Assembly: GCA_031378345.1 (NCBI GenBank)
Contig: JANNDY010000034.1
Coordinates: 124,001 to 188,000 of the forward strand
From: Emticicia sp031378345
GTDB taxonomy: Bacteria > Bacteroidota > Bacteroidia > Cytophagales > Spirosomataceae
Length of the DNA stretch: 64,000 nt
Direction: 5' to 3'
Shown: positions 1 through 8,484 of the stretch, piece after piece
Layout: each line of letters starts with the position of its first letter
Numbering within the stretch: position 1 is the stretch's first letter
Made by a program: the position numbers and the translations under genes
The notes under the pieces: generated by a model
Told to the model about the DNA's origin: nothing
Database searches by the model: none
The model's input: only the letters and a program-made list of their open reading frames with translations

Positions 1-1222
1 CGCCATCAACACCTTTTGCTTTAAATTCAGTCAAAAAACGTTTCACGTCTTTGGTTGTACTCTGAAAATCTCCGCCTTTGCGAGCATCTTCAAAATCTCG
101 GTAAAACATCGGAATATCAATTACACCTAATTTATACTCTTTTCCATCTTTTTTCATTGGCACTACCTCACCTTTGGCAACTGCTTCTTCGAGTTTTACT
201 TTTTCACGAACCAAGCGTATTTCTTTGGTGGGCGAACCTGCAGGTGCATCCCCTGGAAGTAAGCGAATACGCACCACAGTGCCTTTTGTGCCTCTTATCA
301 ACTTTACAGCATCGTCAGTTAGCCAACCAACAATGTCTTGCCAAGCACCGTTTTCGCCTTGTGCAACAGCTACAATTCTATCATTTTTGGTTGTTTTACC
401 ATCTTTAAATAAAGGTCCTCCCGGAATAATTTCGGCAATCATTACATAATCACCTTCGTTTCTCAAAGAAGCACCAATTCCTTCAACCGATTGACTCATT
501 TCGATATTAAATTGAGCCGCCGTACTCGGAATCATGTAGCTTGTGTGCGGGTCAATTGTTTCTGAAAATGAATTCATAAATGACTGAAACACATCATCTG
601 CTCGCCATTTTGAAATTCTGCCTTCCCAACGTTTGTAGCGGTCTTTCAAAGTTGCTACAATGGCACTATCTTTACTTCCACTCAATTTGAGGTCAAGCAC
701 TTGACTTTTTACAATTTTACGCCAAACGTCGTCTAATTCTTCATTGGTTTTTGCCCAAGGAGCTTTCTCACGGTCGGTTTCGTAATTTTCATCAGTCGAA
801 AAATCAAAAGGTTTGTCGAGCAATGTCATGATAAACTCATGGCGGTCTTTATAACGCTTGCGATAAAGGTTGAAAACCTCGAAAGGTGCTGTCAAATCCC
901 CTTCCAGAAGGTCTTCATCTATGCCATCACGGTATTTTTCAAAGGTATTTACATCAGATTCTGTAAAATAAGCATGGCTGCCATCAACATCTTTCATGAA
1001 GGTATCCCAAACTTTTGAAGAAAAATCATCGTCTAATTTGAATTTTTGGTAGTGATGATAACTCAAAAACTGCGTAGCAAATTGCTCCACTTGCTCTTGC
1101 GTGCGAGTTGGTTTTAGGTCGCTATAACCATACGATGGCGATGGCGAACTTTGATTTTGAGCTTTGTTTTCAAAGCAACCAAAAAGCCCAGTTAAGGTAA
1201 ATATAACGATGATTCTTTTCAT
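1..1222 (-). CDS. prc: Carboxy-terminal processing (tail-specific) protease, S41 family, 3' end outside window
   Basis: This reverse-strand reading frame starts with ATG at 1222 and stays open to the window edge (407 codons seen). The N-terminus is a lipoprotein signal with lipobox LFGC (Cys about residue 16), so an exported, lipid-anchored periplasmic protein is expected. An N-terminal helical domain typical of Prc/Tsp (about 35-215) is followed by a PDZ domain (about 225-315, containing SVEGIGASL and IIPGGPLFKDG) and the beginning of the S41 peptidase domain (KLGVIDIPMFY). The catalytic Ser/Lys lie beyond the edge and cannot be checked. In the family, Prc degrades or trims periplasmic proteins from their C-terminus and helps control peptidoglycan hydrolases. 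The family call rests on reading the translated domains. Confidence 0.88.
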   Translation of the reverse strand, partial: MKRIIVIFTLTGLFGCFENKAQNQSSPSPSYGYSDLKPTRTQEQVEQFATQFLSYHHYQKFKLDDDFSSKVWDTFMKDVDGSHAYFTESDVNTFEKYRDGIDEDLLEGDLTAPFEVFNLYRKRYKDRHEFIMTLLDKPFDFSTDENYETDREKAPWAKTNEELDDVWRKIVKSQVLDLKLSGSKDSAIVATLKDRYKRWEGRISKWRADDVFQSFMNSFSETIDPHTSYMIPSTAAQFNIEMSQSVEGIGASLRNEGDYVMIAEIIPGGPLFKDGKTTKNDRIVAVAQGENGAWQDIVGWLTDDAVKLIRGTKGTVVRIRLLPGDAPAGSPTKEIRLVREKVKLEEAVAKGEVVPMKKDGKEYKLGVIDIPMFYRDFEDARKGGDFQSTTKDVKRFLTEFKAKGVDG

Positions 1223-1338
1223 AATTTGTATCATATACAATGAGTGAATGAGTGCCGCAATGGATATTGAATGAATGAATGAGCGAATGATGCAAATTAT
1301 CAAACATTATTTTTTGTATATCAATTCAAGTAGCTTGT

Positions 1339-2097
1339 TTATTTAACAATATCCAACAATTCTACTTCAAAAATCAATACTTGGTTTGGACCAATGCTTG
1401 GCGGACCTTGTGGACCATAAGCAAGATTTGCAGGAATAAACAATTTCCATTTTGAACCAACTGGCATTAATTGAAGTGCTTCAATCCAACCTGGAATTAC
1501 TTGCGTTACACCAAATTCAGCAGGTTGTCCTCTATCAACCGAGCTATCAAAAATAGTTCCGTCTATCAACGTACCGTGATAATGTACTTTTACTTTGTCG
1601 GTCGAAACTGCCTTTGCACCTGCCGCTTCTTTCATTATTTGATATTGCAAGCCACTTGGTAATGTAACAACACCCGCTTTTGTTTTGTTTTCAGCCAAAA
1701 ACTTTTCGCCGACCTTTTGGTTTGCCGCACCTTTTTTCATTGATTCATTCTGAAAATAACCTTGAATATAAGCATTGGCAGCATTGGCTTCCATCCATGT
1801 TGGTTGTGCATTCAATATTTGGTCAATGGCTTTTGCCATCATTTCAGAGTTTACTTTTAGATTTTGTTGTTTCAAATTTCCCGCAATATTCATACCGATT
1901 GCATAGCTAATCGAATCAATGCCATTTTTCATGCCACTATTGCTTGTCCCAGTCGGAGAAACAACAACAGTTTTGGTTGTTACAACAGGTTTTGTGGTTG
2001 CAGGAACTTTTGGTTTTGCTGAGGTTTTGGATACTTGTGCATAAGAAAATTGCACAAAAAGAAGGCTTGTAGCGAAAGCAATAATTGATTTTTTCAT
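1339..2097 (-). CDS. Exported FKBP-type peptidyl-prolyl cis-trans isomerase (FkpA-like)
   Basis: The protein has 252 residues. A signal peptide (MKKSIIAFATSLLFVQFSYA) is followed by a Thr/Val/Lys-rich linker (about 22-50), an N-terminal FKBP dimerisation domain (about 55-145, with DSISYAIGMNIAGNLKQQ) and a C-terminal FKBP domain (about 160-252, with VHYHGTLIDGTIFDSS, GVTQVIPGWIEAL and FIPANLAYG). This is the FkpA/Mip architecture: a periplasmic or surface foldase that isomerises X-Pro bonds and acts as a chaperone. It lies upstream of prc on the same strand with a gap of about 117 bp, consistent with a shared envelope quality-control role. The gap holds short ATGA/GAATG repeats. Confidence 0.9.
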   Translation of the reverse strand: MKKSIIAFATSLLFVQFSYAQVSKTSAKPKVPATTKPVVTTKTVVVSPTGTSNSGMKNGIDSISYAIGMNIAGNLKQQNLKVNSEMMAKAIDQILNAQPTWMEANAANAYIQGYFQNESMKKGAANQKVGEKFLAENKTKAGVVTLPSGLQYQIMKEAAGAKAVSTDKVKVHYHGTLIDGTIFDSSVDRGQPAEFGVTQVIPGWIEALQLMPVGSKWKLFIPANLAYGPQGPPSIGPNQVLIFEVELLDIVK

Positions 2098-2275
2098 TTT
2101 CTGAGAAATACTTATTTTTTATTAATGTTTTTTATGAATAACAAATAAACGTACTTTTAGCCTAAAAATTAGTGTTTCTATAAAAAAACTATGTAAAATT
2201 TGCATTTTTGGTGAAATTTAGTTGTTTTGTTTACTGTACGACAGATTTTCCAATCCATTAAATAAGATTTTAAAA

Positions 2276-3394
2276 ATGCTCACCACCGAAGAATTCCAAA
2301 GATATAACCGCCAAATGCTCATGCCAGAATTTGGCTTGGCAGGACAAGAAAAACTCAAATCCTCAAAGGTTTTGGTTATTGGTTGCGGTGGTCTTGGAAG
2401 TCCGATTTTGTTATATTTAACTGCCGCAGGAATTGGCACTTTGGGCATTGTCGAAAATGATATAGTTGATATCAGTAATTTGCAAAGACAAGTACTATAT
2501 AGTTCATTATCAGTGAGTTATGCTAAAATTAATGAAACAGAAAAGCGTTTAAAAGAACTAAATCCTTTCGTAAAAATCAACAAATATGCTACAAGATTAA
2601 ACTCTGAAAATGCCTTAGAAATCATCAAGGATTATGACATTGTGATTGACGGAACGGATAATTTCCCAACCAGATATTTGGTCAATGATGCCTGCGTGAT
2701 GCTCAATAAGCCTTTTGTTTATGGAGCGATTTATAGGTTTGAAGGGCAAGTGGCAGTTTTTAATTATAAAAATTCATCAACTTACAGAGATTTATTTCCC
2801 ACTCCTCCCCCACCCGAACAAGCCCCAAATTGTGCCGAAGCAGGAGTTTTGGGCGTGCTTCCTGGCATTATTGGCTCGATGCAAGCACTCGAAGCAATAA
2901 AAGTAATAACAGAAATCGGCGAACCTTTGGCAGGAAAACTCTTGGTTTTGGATACACTTTCGATGCAAAGTCGCATCATCAAAATTCCGAAAATGCCAGA
3001 TACGCCGAAGATTACTGAGTTGATAGATTATGAGGAGTTTTGTGGGAATTACGAGTTACGAACGGGCGGCGTTCCGCTGACGAATGACGAATCTATTAAA
3101 GGTAGCGAAGTAACTTATCGACAACTAAAGCTGATGACTGATTATCAATTAATTGATGTACGAGAGCCTCTTGAATATGCCATGAAAAATATTGGTGGAG
3201 AATTAATGCCGCTTTCAGAATTGGAGAAACATTTACCAAAAATAAAAAGAGATAAAATGGTTATAGTTCATTGTCAAAGTGGTGTTCGGAGCATGAAAGC
3301 AATTAAAATTTTACAAGAAAAGCATGGTTTCGATAATTTATTAAACTTAAAAGGTGGAGTGAATTCAATTTTGAATGATACAATGATAGAATGA
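2276..3394 (+). CDS. moeB: ThiF/MoeB-family adenylyltransferase with C-terminal rhodanese domain
   Basis: The product has 372 residues, with the start chosen at MLTTEEFQRYNRQ because the family begins there; an upstream in-frame ATG at 2222 would add 18 unrelated residues. The E1-like ATP-binding domain (about 1-245) shows GCGGLGSP, the adenylation region DIVIDGTDNFPTRYL and NCAEAGVLGVLPGIIG. A rhodanese domain (about 285-370) has the active-site loop HCQSGVRS. Such fusions activate the C-terminal glycine of MoaD/ThiS-like carriers and supply sulfur for molybdopterin or thiamin synthesis. The position that is often Cys in the zinc site (YRCLFP) reads YRDLFP, so the structural zinc may be missing. 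The linker between domains contains a GC-rich repeat (3059-3078). The stop lies inside an 8-bp tandem repeat. Confidence 0.85.
   Translation: MLTTEEFQRYNRQMLMPEFGLAGQEKLKSSKVLVIGCGGLGSPILLYLTAAGIGTLGIVENDIVDISNLQRQVLYSSLSVSYAKINETEKRLKELNPFVKINKYATRLNSENALEIIKDYDIVIDGTDNFPTRYLVNDACVMLNKPFVYGAIYRFEGQVAVFNYKNSSTYRDLFPTPPPPEQAPNCAEAGVLGVLPGIIGSMQALEAIKVITEIGEPLAGKLLVLDTLSMQSRIIKIPKMPDTPKITELIDYEEFCGNYELRTGGVPLTNDESIKGSEVTYRQLKLMTDYQLIDVREPLEYAMKNIGGELMPLSELEKHLPKIKRDKMVIVHCQSGVRSMKAIKILQEKHGFDNLLNLKGGVNSILNDTMIE
3059..3078 (+). repeat. GC-rich short repeat, copy 1 (inside moeB)
   Basis: A 20-bp sequence beginning CGAACGGGCGG and ending GTTCCGCT occurs here and again, identical, at 3470-3489. 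Its 15-bp core (CGGGCGGCGTTCCGC) recurs at 56627-56641. GAACG/CGTTC arms can form a small hairpin with a GGCGG loop. Here it encodes part of the linker between the ThiF and rhodanese domains (TGGVPLT), so it is tolerated in frame. Its base composition is very different from the AT-rich surroundings. Confidence 0.8.
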
Positions 3395-3430
3395 TAGAAT
3401 GATAGAATGATAGAATGATAGAATGATAGA
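3383..3430 (+). repeat. Tandem repeat, six copies of ATGATAGA
   Basis: Six perfect head-to-tail copies of the 8-mer ATGATAGA run from 3383 to 3430. The stop codon of the moeB-rhodanese gene (TGA, 3392-3394) is inside the second copy. Related ATGATAGA/GAGTGAATG repeats occur at 34222-34249 and 60560-60595, also directly behind stop codons. The unit is 8 bp, so slippage would shift frames, but any frame meets a stop quickly. Confidence 0.9.
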
Positions 3431-3469
3431 ATTACGTCATTTTATTATAATTTTTACATTCAAACATTC

Positions 3470-3489
3470 CGAACGGGCGGCGTTCCGCT
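3470..3489 (+). repeat. GC-rich short repeat, copy 2
   Basis: This is an identical 20-bp copy of the repeat at 3059-3078, in the same orientation, 411 bp downstream. It lies in the short intergenic space upstream of the GreA-like gene, with its last base 15 bp before that gene's start codon, so it may sit in the 5' leader of that message. Confidence 0.8.
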
Positions 3490-3503
3490 TCAAAATTATA
3501 TTT

Positions 3504-3947
3504 ATGAAATCACAACTATTAGAAGTTATAAAATTGCTCATCGAAAAACGAATGGATACTTCGTGGCAAGCGATGGAGGCAGCCAAAAATTCAGCAAACG
3601 AAGAAGGCAAAAGTTCGGCAGGAGATAAGTACGAAACTGCCCGAGCAATGGGGCAACTCGACCGAGAAATGAATGGCAGAATGTTCGAACAAGCACAACA
3701 TGAAAGAGCATTATTAGATAAAATTGACCTCGAAATTATGTTCTCAAAAGTAGCTTTTGGGGCATTAGTAGAAACCACAATGGGTCATTTTTTTGTTGGA
3801 ATTGGCGTAGGAATTGTCGAATTTGAAGGACAAAAAATCATGGCAATTTCGCCACAATCACCTATTGGTCAGGTAATTACAGGAAAATCCGTAGGAGATT
3901 CTTTCGATTTTCGAGGAAAAATGCAGAAGATTATTTCTATAAATTGA
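3504..3947 (+). CDS. GreA/GreB C-terminal-like domain protein
   Basis: The protein has 147 residues from MKSQLLEVIKLL; an upstream in-frame ATG at 3423 would translate the repeat-rich leader and is unlikely. A helical N-terminal part carries the conserved stretch EGKSSAGDKYETARAMGQLD (about 36-55). A C-terminal beta domain (about 90-147) shows VGIGVGIVEFEGQKIMAISP and SPIGQVITGKSVGDSF, resembling the FKBP-like C-terminal domain of transcript cleavage factors. This Bacteroidota family is often labelled '3-oxoacyl-ACP synthase' in databases, which the sequence does not support. A role at RNA polymerase is inferred from the fold only. Confidence 0.65.
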   Translation: MKSQLLEVIKLLIEKRMDTSWQAMEAAKNSANEEGKSSAGDKYETARAMGQLDREMNGRMFEQAQHERALLDKIDLEIMFSKVAFGALVETTMGHFFVGIGVGIVEFEGQKIMAISPQSPIGQVITGKSVGDSFDFRGKMQKIISIN

Positions 3948-3984
3948 GGTATGAAGTATGAGTTTTTTGCTACATCATACCTCA
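3945..3984. terminator. Bidirectional hairpin between convergent genes
   Basis: Perfect 10-bp arms TGAGGTATGA (3945-3954, overlapping the stop codon of the GreA-like gene) and TCATACCTCA (3975-3984) enclose a 20-nt loop containing T6. The position between two convergent genes fits a shared transcription terminator. The absence of a long T run after the stem leaves some doubt. Confidence 0.5.
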
Positions 3985-4000
3985 TATATTATACATCGTC

Positions 4001-4744
4001 TTATCCCAACCACTGAAAAATCTTTGAAATTGGTTTTGCATAAAGCGTGTACCAGCGAGGTTTTATGCCATTCATTTCCCATGCTCGTCGGTCTTCTTTG
4101 TTGGCTCTAATGCGATTTTTTATTGAAGCATTACTATTTCCACCTGTACGCATTTTCATCAAAACAGCAGGAATATAAAATGAAGAAACATTGTGTTTAT
4201 ACAACATTCTGAGCATCAATTCGTAGTCGCCTGCACTTTGGTAAGAAGTATCGTACAAACCATAGGTATCGTAGGCAGATTTTTTCAAGAAAAAAGCAGT
4301 GTGCGGAGGCATCCAGCCATTCAAAAAACGCTCACGATTATATTTTCCAGACTTCCAATTTCTAACAATTTTATTGGTATCAACGGCATCAACATAATAT
4401 AAATCACCATAGACCGAGTCGGCTTTTGAGTCTTCAAACGCCTTGGCAACTTTGCTAATCGCTTGATTATCAGGGTAAAAGTCGTCTGACCCCATAATAC
4501 CGACCACATCGCCTGTTGCCATTTTTACACCTTTGCTCATGGCTTCATAAATGCCACTATCTTTCTCCGAAACCCATTTTATTTTATCTCCATAAGATTT
4601 CAAAATCTCGACCGTTCCATCTTTAGAACCGCCATCGGCAACTACATATTCGATGTTTGGATAATCTTGTGAAAGCACACTTTCGATGGTGTCTTTGATG
4701 GTTGCTGCCGAATTATAGGCTGCCGTTACGATAGATATTTTCAT
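4001..4744 (-). CDS. Family 2 glycosyltransferase (WcaA-like)
   Basis: The protein has 247 residues and a GT-A fold. The N-terminal nucleotide-binding half shows SIVTAAYNSAATIKDTIESV, the VVADGGSKDGT block (about 34-44) and the metal-binding GSDDFY motif (about 84-89). Further on, ERFLNGWMPPHTAFFLKKS and YQSAGDYELMLRML are typical of sugar transferases acting on exopolysaccharide or glycan acceptors. No membrane segment is seen, so a cytosolic or peripheral enzyme is expected. It stands alone rather than in a polysaccharide cluster. The acceptor and the sugar cannot be told from the sequence. A cluster of small palindromes lies just upstream (4760-4823). Confidence 0.88.
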   Translation of the reverse strand: MKISIVTAAYNSAATIKDTIESVLSQDYPNIEYVVADGGSKDGTVEILKSYGDKIKWVSEKDSGIYEAMSKGVKMATGDVVGIMGSDDFYPDNQAISKVAKAFEDSKADSVYGDLYYVDAVDTNKIVRNWKSGKYNRERFLNGWMPPHTAFFLKKSAYDTYGLYDTSYQSAGDYELMLRMLYKHNVSSFYIPAVLMKMRTGGNSNASIKNRIRANKEDRRAWEMNGIKPRWYTLYAKPISKIFQWLG

Positions 4745-4759
4745 TCTTGAACACTTATA

Positions 4760-4823
4760 CCGATTGAAATCGGCAGCTTAAATAATAATCGGATTATTAA
4801 ATTATGTATCCGAATAAATTCGG
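4760..4823. repeat. Three consecutive short palindromes upstream of a glycosyltransferase gene
   Basis: Three near-adjacent inverted repeats are visible: CCGATT-GA-AATCGG (4760-4773), TAATAATC-G-GATTATTA (4783-4799) and CCGAAT-AA-ATTCGG (4810-4823). They begin 16 bp upstream of the reverse-strand start codon at 4744, so they could be regulator sites or folded leader RNA. Near-copies of the last one occur around 51574 and 51627 in another intergenic region, which argues for a dispersed repeat rather than a dedicated operator. Confidence 0.55.
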
Positions 4824-4919
4824 TGAGTATATTTACGAAAAGATGATGTTCGTTGATTTTTATGATGTGCAATATTTCATTTTCAAATCAACAAATTTTC
4901 AAATCGCTACGGCGAACCG

Positions 4920-6188
4920 TCATTTAATTTTCAATGCCTCAAATTTACTAACATCAAGCATAGGAATTGCTGTTTTTAGAGAATTTTTATAATTTTCGTT
5001 AATCACTTTAATAATTTCATTGGCAATTACTGCCGAGCCTCGTGGCGTTGGATTGATGCCATCTAAGCTAAAAAAACTGCCAGTTAATAGCGATTTACTT
5101 AGTTTTATACCATTTCCTGCATCATAATTGCCGTTTTGTATTTTTGAATAAATGCTATTCAAATCAAGTAAAATGATGCTTCTTTTGTCAGCTTCTAATT
5201 TCAAAACTCCATTAAAATCACTTAGACGAGAAGCAACCGAACTGATTTCATCTTTATCCAAAACCTCAACATTTGTAAGCGGAAATGCCATAGAAGCTCC
5301 TTTTTTCTGTCCAGCAGCATTATTTTTTCCAACATTTGGAATAGCATCTAATAACATTCGGTCATTGGCAGTTGCCAATCTTACAATGCCATTTCCTGTG
5401 GTGATATAAATGCCTGAAACGCCTGAGTTTTTTGCCAATTCATCAAAAGTATAAAAATTAAAGTATGGAAAATCAAGGACATTTGGAAGATTTGTAATAA
5501 TCCCTTTAGCTTTATTTGCCACCAAAGCATCTAATAATTTTTGGCAATTGAGAGCAAAAACAGATGTTTCTGTCAAGGGTTTTATGCCGCCAGAAGTAGC
5601 AAAATCAAGCATGTCATTTTCGCCAATACTTGCCGTAAAAAACGATGGATTACTTTCTTTCACAAAATCTGCATAAGTTATTTCTTCTTTTCCAACAGGC
5701 AAAATTCGCTCGAAATAAGGGTTAAAACCTTGAGTTTTAGCATTTCCAAGTCCAGTCTTTCCCATATCTGACATTCGTAAACCTACCACACCAAAATTAC
5801 TTGGATTGCCCGCATATTTAGTAAAAAGCAAAGGAGAAATGCTTAAAATGGCTGTTTTGTCAGAAGTTTTATCAAAAACAGCAGAAGTATTCATGGCAGA
5901 AGTTGTAAAAAAACCTGTACCATTTTCTTGACTTATGGGAAAAAGTGCTTGTTCAAATTTTGCTCCTGTCTGTTGAGCAATCAAATTTGGGTATGACGAC
6001 AATTGCCCCTCCCGGTACAAACCGCCATTAGTATAACCAGCTATCATCGAACCGCCAACGGCTACATATTTTGTAAAAATCGCATCGGTAGCAATGGCAG
6101 GAATTGGTTCGTCAGTTTGTGATTCGCAGCTTGTGAGAAAAACTAAGGCTGACAGAATTATAAGAAAACTTTTTGATGAAAATTTCAT
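4920..6188 (-). CDS. SGNH/GDSL-type hydrolase-like lipoprotein, block V His replaced
   Basis: The protein has 422 residues with a lipoprotein signal (lipobox LTSC, Cys about 21). Block I is VAVGGSMIAGYTNGGLY (about 43-59), corresponding to the G(D/N)S Ser block. A GEND block follows (SIGENDML, about 182), and a C-terminal block V-like segment reads FSLDGINPTPRGSAVIAN. In the related Bacteroidota family this block usually reads DG(V/I)HP, the His being catalytic. Here it is Asn, so the protein may be inactive or use another base. The family acts as outer-membrane or periplasmic esterases or acylhydrolases; the substrate is unknown. The stop codon overlaps a small GC-rich hairpin (4909-4920). 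Confidence 0.72.
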   Translation of the reverse strand: MKFSSKSFLIILSALVFLTSCESQTDEPIPAIATDAIFTKYVAVGGSMIAGYTNGGLYREGQLSSYPNLIAQQTGAKFEQALFPISQENGTGFFTTSAMNTSAVFDKTSDKTAILSISPLLFTKYAGNPSNFGVVGLRMSDMGKTGLGNAKTQGFNPYFERILPVGKEEITYADFVKESNPSFFTASIGENDMLDFATSGGIKPLTETSVFALNCQKLLDALVANKAKGIITNLPNVLDFPYFNFYTFDELAKNSGVSGIYITTGNGIVRLATANDRMLLDAIPNVGKNNAAGQKKGASMAFPLTNVEVLDKDEISSVASRLSDFNGVLKLEADKRSIILLDLNSIYSKIQNGNYDAGNGIKLSKSLLTGSFFSLDGINPTPRGSAVIANEIIKVINENYKNSLKTAIPMLDVSKFEALKIK

Positions 6189-6246
6189 AAATAATGGTGT
6201 TTTTACTTACAATGATTCTATTTTATGAAAAAAGGTTGTAATAAGC

Positions 6247-6870
6247 TTAAAATATCAAACTTTGAATGCCGAAAAAGCAAATTTGTAAAATCAACAACCA
6301 CAAAGCAATTGGATTATCTTTTCGGAATTTTAGGTTGTGAAACAAAGTCAATAAAAGTGCCGAAGTGATGAACCAACCAACATAATTTTGTAAAGGTGGA
6401 ATTACGTTTTTCCAAGACCACATATCCAAACGAATGGCGATTGGTTCTGCCAAAAAATCAAACATTGTCATTAATAATGCTCCATAAAGCACTTTGAAAT
6501 AGAGTGGTTTTGAAACCCTACAAAACGAACTTCCGACGCAATAAACCAATAAAAGCCAATTTACACCAATCACTGGTGGCACGTCTAAAATCTTAAAACC
6601 AAGCGTGGTTTCATATTGATATTCTCCGAAAATCATGCCAGTTTTTACACCGATTACTTCTACAAAAAAACCAATTAAGAAAGTTAAAACACTGAATATC
6701 AAGATGTTAAAATTCCATTCTTTATGAAAATACAATAAAATGCCGCAAGAAACCAACAAATTAAAAGGTGTAAGAAACCTGAAAAACTGAGCTGTTTGAG
6801 GAATATTTAAGCCAATAATTCCTGCCAAATACATGGCAGTCAGAAGATATAGATAGGGTTTTGGTTTCAC
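6247..6870 (-). CDS. Carotenoid biosynthesis protein (CruF-like, PF04240 family)
   Basis: The protein has 207 residues and about six or seven predicted membrane helices. Family signatures are EVIGVKTGMIFGEYQY (about 71-86), PVIGVNWLLLVYCVG (about 101-115), and DFLAEPIAIRLDMWSW with PLQNYVGWF (about 138-166). Members hydrate the 1',2' double bond of carotenes or otherwise act in carotenoid synthesis in the inner membrane, consistent with pigmented Cytophagales. It is a single gene with a short gap to the SGNH lipoprotein downstream on the same strand. No other carotenoid gene is in the window, so the exact step remains inferred. Confidence 0.8.
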   Translation of the reverse strand: MKPKPYLYLLTAMYLAGIIGLNIPQTAQFFRFLTPFNLLVSCGILLYFHKEWNFNILIFSVLTFLIGFFVEVIGVKTGMIFGEYQYETTLGFKILDVPPVIGVNWLLLVYCVGSSFCRVSKPLYFKVLYGALLMTMFDFLAEPIAIRLDMWSWKNVIPPLQNYVGWFITSALLLTLFHNLKFRKDNPIALWLLILQICFFGIQSLIF

Positions 6871-6992
6871 TTTAGCATTGCTTTTTTGTCAAAATTAGGC
6901 ATACAGTTGGCTATAAGCAAAAAAGCTGTTTAAACTTTTTATTTCAAACGCAAATGTACTGTACTAAATTCAAGTAAATTAGGAAAAATATT

Positions 6993-7000
6993 TATCTTTG
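6993..7000 (+). promoter_or_regulatory. -7 box (TATCTTTG) upstream of SMP-30 gene
   Basis: TATCTTTG matches the Bacteroidota -7 consensus TAnnTTTG exactly and lies 29 bp upstream of the ATG at 7030 in a divergent intergenic region. No clear TTTG at the expected -33 spacing is present, so the call rests on the -7 box and position. Confidence 0.55.
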
Positions 7001-7029
7001 TCATTCAACCTTAATGCTTCTCTATTTCT

Positions 7030-8031
7030 ATGAAAAACTTAATTTTTTTAACAACATTATTGCTCATGAATATCGTTTCTATTGCACAACAAAAAACTAT
7101 TGGTCAGATAATTAGACTTGACCCAGCTTTGGATAATTTGATTGAAAAAAATGCCAAAATTGAAGTATTGGGCGAAGGTTTTATTTGGTCGGAAGGTCCA
7201 GTCTGGGTAAAAAATGGAGGCTATCTATTGTTTTCTGATGTGCCTGCCAATACTATTTATAAATGGAAAGAGGGCGAGAAAATCATTGAGTTTTTGAAGC
7301 CTTCGGGCTACACAGGTATTATGCCTTACGGCGAAGAACCTGGTAGTAATGGCTTGATTATCAATAACTTAGGTCTATTGGTTTCGTGCGAGCATGGCGA
7401 CCGCCGAGTGGCTGCAATGCCACTTGAACTTGGTGGAAAACGAACCCTTGCTGATAATTTTCAAGGAAAACGTTTCAATAGCCCGAATGATGTTGTACAA
7501 AAATCTAACGGAGATTATTATTTCACCGACCCGCCTTATGGAATGCCAAAAAAAGAAAAAGACCCAAGCCGTGAAACTGAACTTTTTGGGGTTTATCGCA
7601 TCAGTAAAAATGGCACAGTTTCGTTGATTATAAAAGATTTGACTCGTCCAAATGGTTTAGCTTTTTCGCCCGATGAAAAAATACTTTATGTAGCACAATC
7701 CGACCCCGACCGTGCCTATTTAATGTCATATCCTGTGTTGGCAGATGGGAAGGTTGGCAAAGGAAAAATACTTTTTGATGCAACTCCTATGGTAAAACAA
7801 GGCATGAAAGGCTTGCCCGATGGTTTGAAAATAGACAAAAAAGGAAATATTTTCACAACTGGTCCGGGAGGTGTTTTGGTGATTTCTCCCGAAGGAAAAC
7901 TTCTTGGCAGAATCGAAACTGGCGAATCTACAGCCAATTGTGCCTTTGGCAATGATGGCTCAACGCTCTATATCACGGCAGATATGTATTTGCTCCGACT
8001 TCAAACTAAAACAATTGGCTGTGGATTTTGA
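7030..8031 (+). CDS. Exported SMP-30/gluconolactonase family protein
   Basis: The protein has 333 residues with a signal peptide (cleavage after about residue 19, SIAQQ). Six-bladed propeller signatures are EGFIWSEGPVWVKNGGYLLF (about 49-68), NSPNDVVQKSNGDYYFTDPP (about 152-171) and RPNGLAFSPDEKILYVAQSD. The acidic and Asn residues of these blocks (Glu in EGP, Asn in NSPND, Asp in SDPD) match the divalent metal site of lactonases. The likely reaction is hydrolysis of a sugar lactone in the periplasm. Its stop codon abuts the stop of the convergent downstream gene with no spacer. Other sugar-oxidation genes occur at 35-39 kb. Confidence 0.88.
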   Translation: MKNLIFLTTLLLMNIVSIAQQKTIGQIIRLDPALDNLIEKNAKIEVLGEGFIWSEGPVWVKNGGYLLFSDVPANTIYKWKEGEKIIEFLKPSGYTGIMPYGEEPGSNGLIINNLGLLVSCEHGDRRVAAMPLELGGKRTLADNFQGKRFNSPNDVVQKSNGDYYFTDPPYGMPKKEKDPSRETELFGVYRISKNGTVSLIIKDLTRPNGLAFSPDEKILYVAQSDPDRAYLMSYPVLADGKVGKGKILFDATPMVKQGMKGLPDGLKIDKKGNIFTTGPGGVLVISPEGKLLGRIETGESTANCAFGNDGSTLYITADMYLLRLQTKTIGCGF

Positions 8032-8484
8032 TTAAATTTTCTCAAAATCAAAAGCCAAAATATCGGGTTCTACGAAGGTAAGTCTTGCTTCACGAGAAAG
8101 GAGTTTTTCACGAGAATAAAAGTGAAATGCCGCATTTTGGTCGCAATATTTGCTTTTCAAAAACTCATTACAAACTATTGTAAAGTCTTGATTATCAACC
8201 GAATAGCTTTTCAAAAACTCATTCAAAAGCCAAATCCAGAAGACCGTAATAGTTTCGTGATAACCACTCGAATCTGAGTTTATTCCTCCGCTTGCTTCGT
8301 TGTAAATGCGAATACCTTCACGCATTTTTACCAAAGCCTCATCATAGCCAAAATTAGCTACGTGCCAAAGTCCAGTAATTAAATGAGCTTCGTGCGTCCA
8401 TTCTTTAGAAGGTAATGTTTTAGCTCGAAAACCCTCAATAATATACTCAAATTCTTGTTGGGCAGAAGCAATGAAATAGCTCAT
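8032..8484 (-). CDS. Conserved protein of unknown function
   Basis: The preferred product is 150 residues starting MSYFIASAQQEFEYIIEGF; an upstream ATG at 8541 would add 19 residues. No signal peptide or membrane helix is seen. Two stretches look conserved and rich in possible catalytic or metal residues: KEWTHEAHLITGLWHV and SSGYHETITVFWIWLLNEF. Their His/Glu content suggests a small helical enzyme or metal-binding protein, but I do not recognise the family. It is monocistronic, convergent with and directly abutting the SMP-30 gene, and divergent from the DoxX gene. Confidence 0.7.
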   Translation of the reverse strand: MSYFIASAQQEFEYIIEGFRAKTLPSKEWTHEAHLITGLWHVANFGYDEALVKMREGIRIYNEASGGINSDSSGYHETITVFWIWLLNEFLKSYSVDNQDFTIVCNEFLKSKYCDQNAAFHFYSREKLLSREARLTFVEPDILAFDFEKI

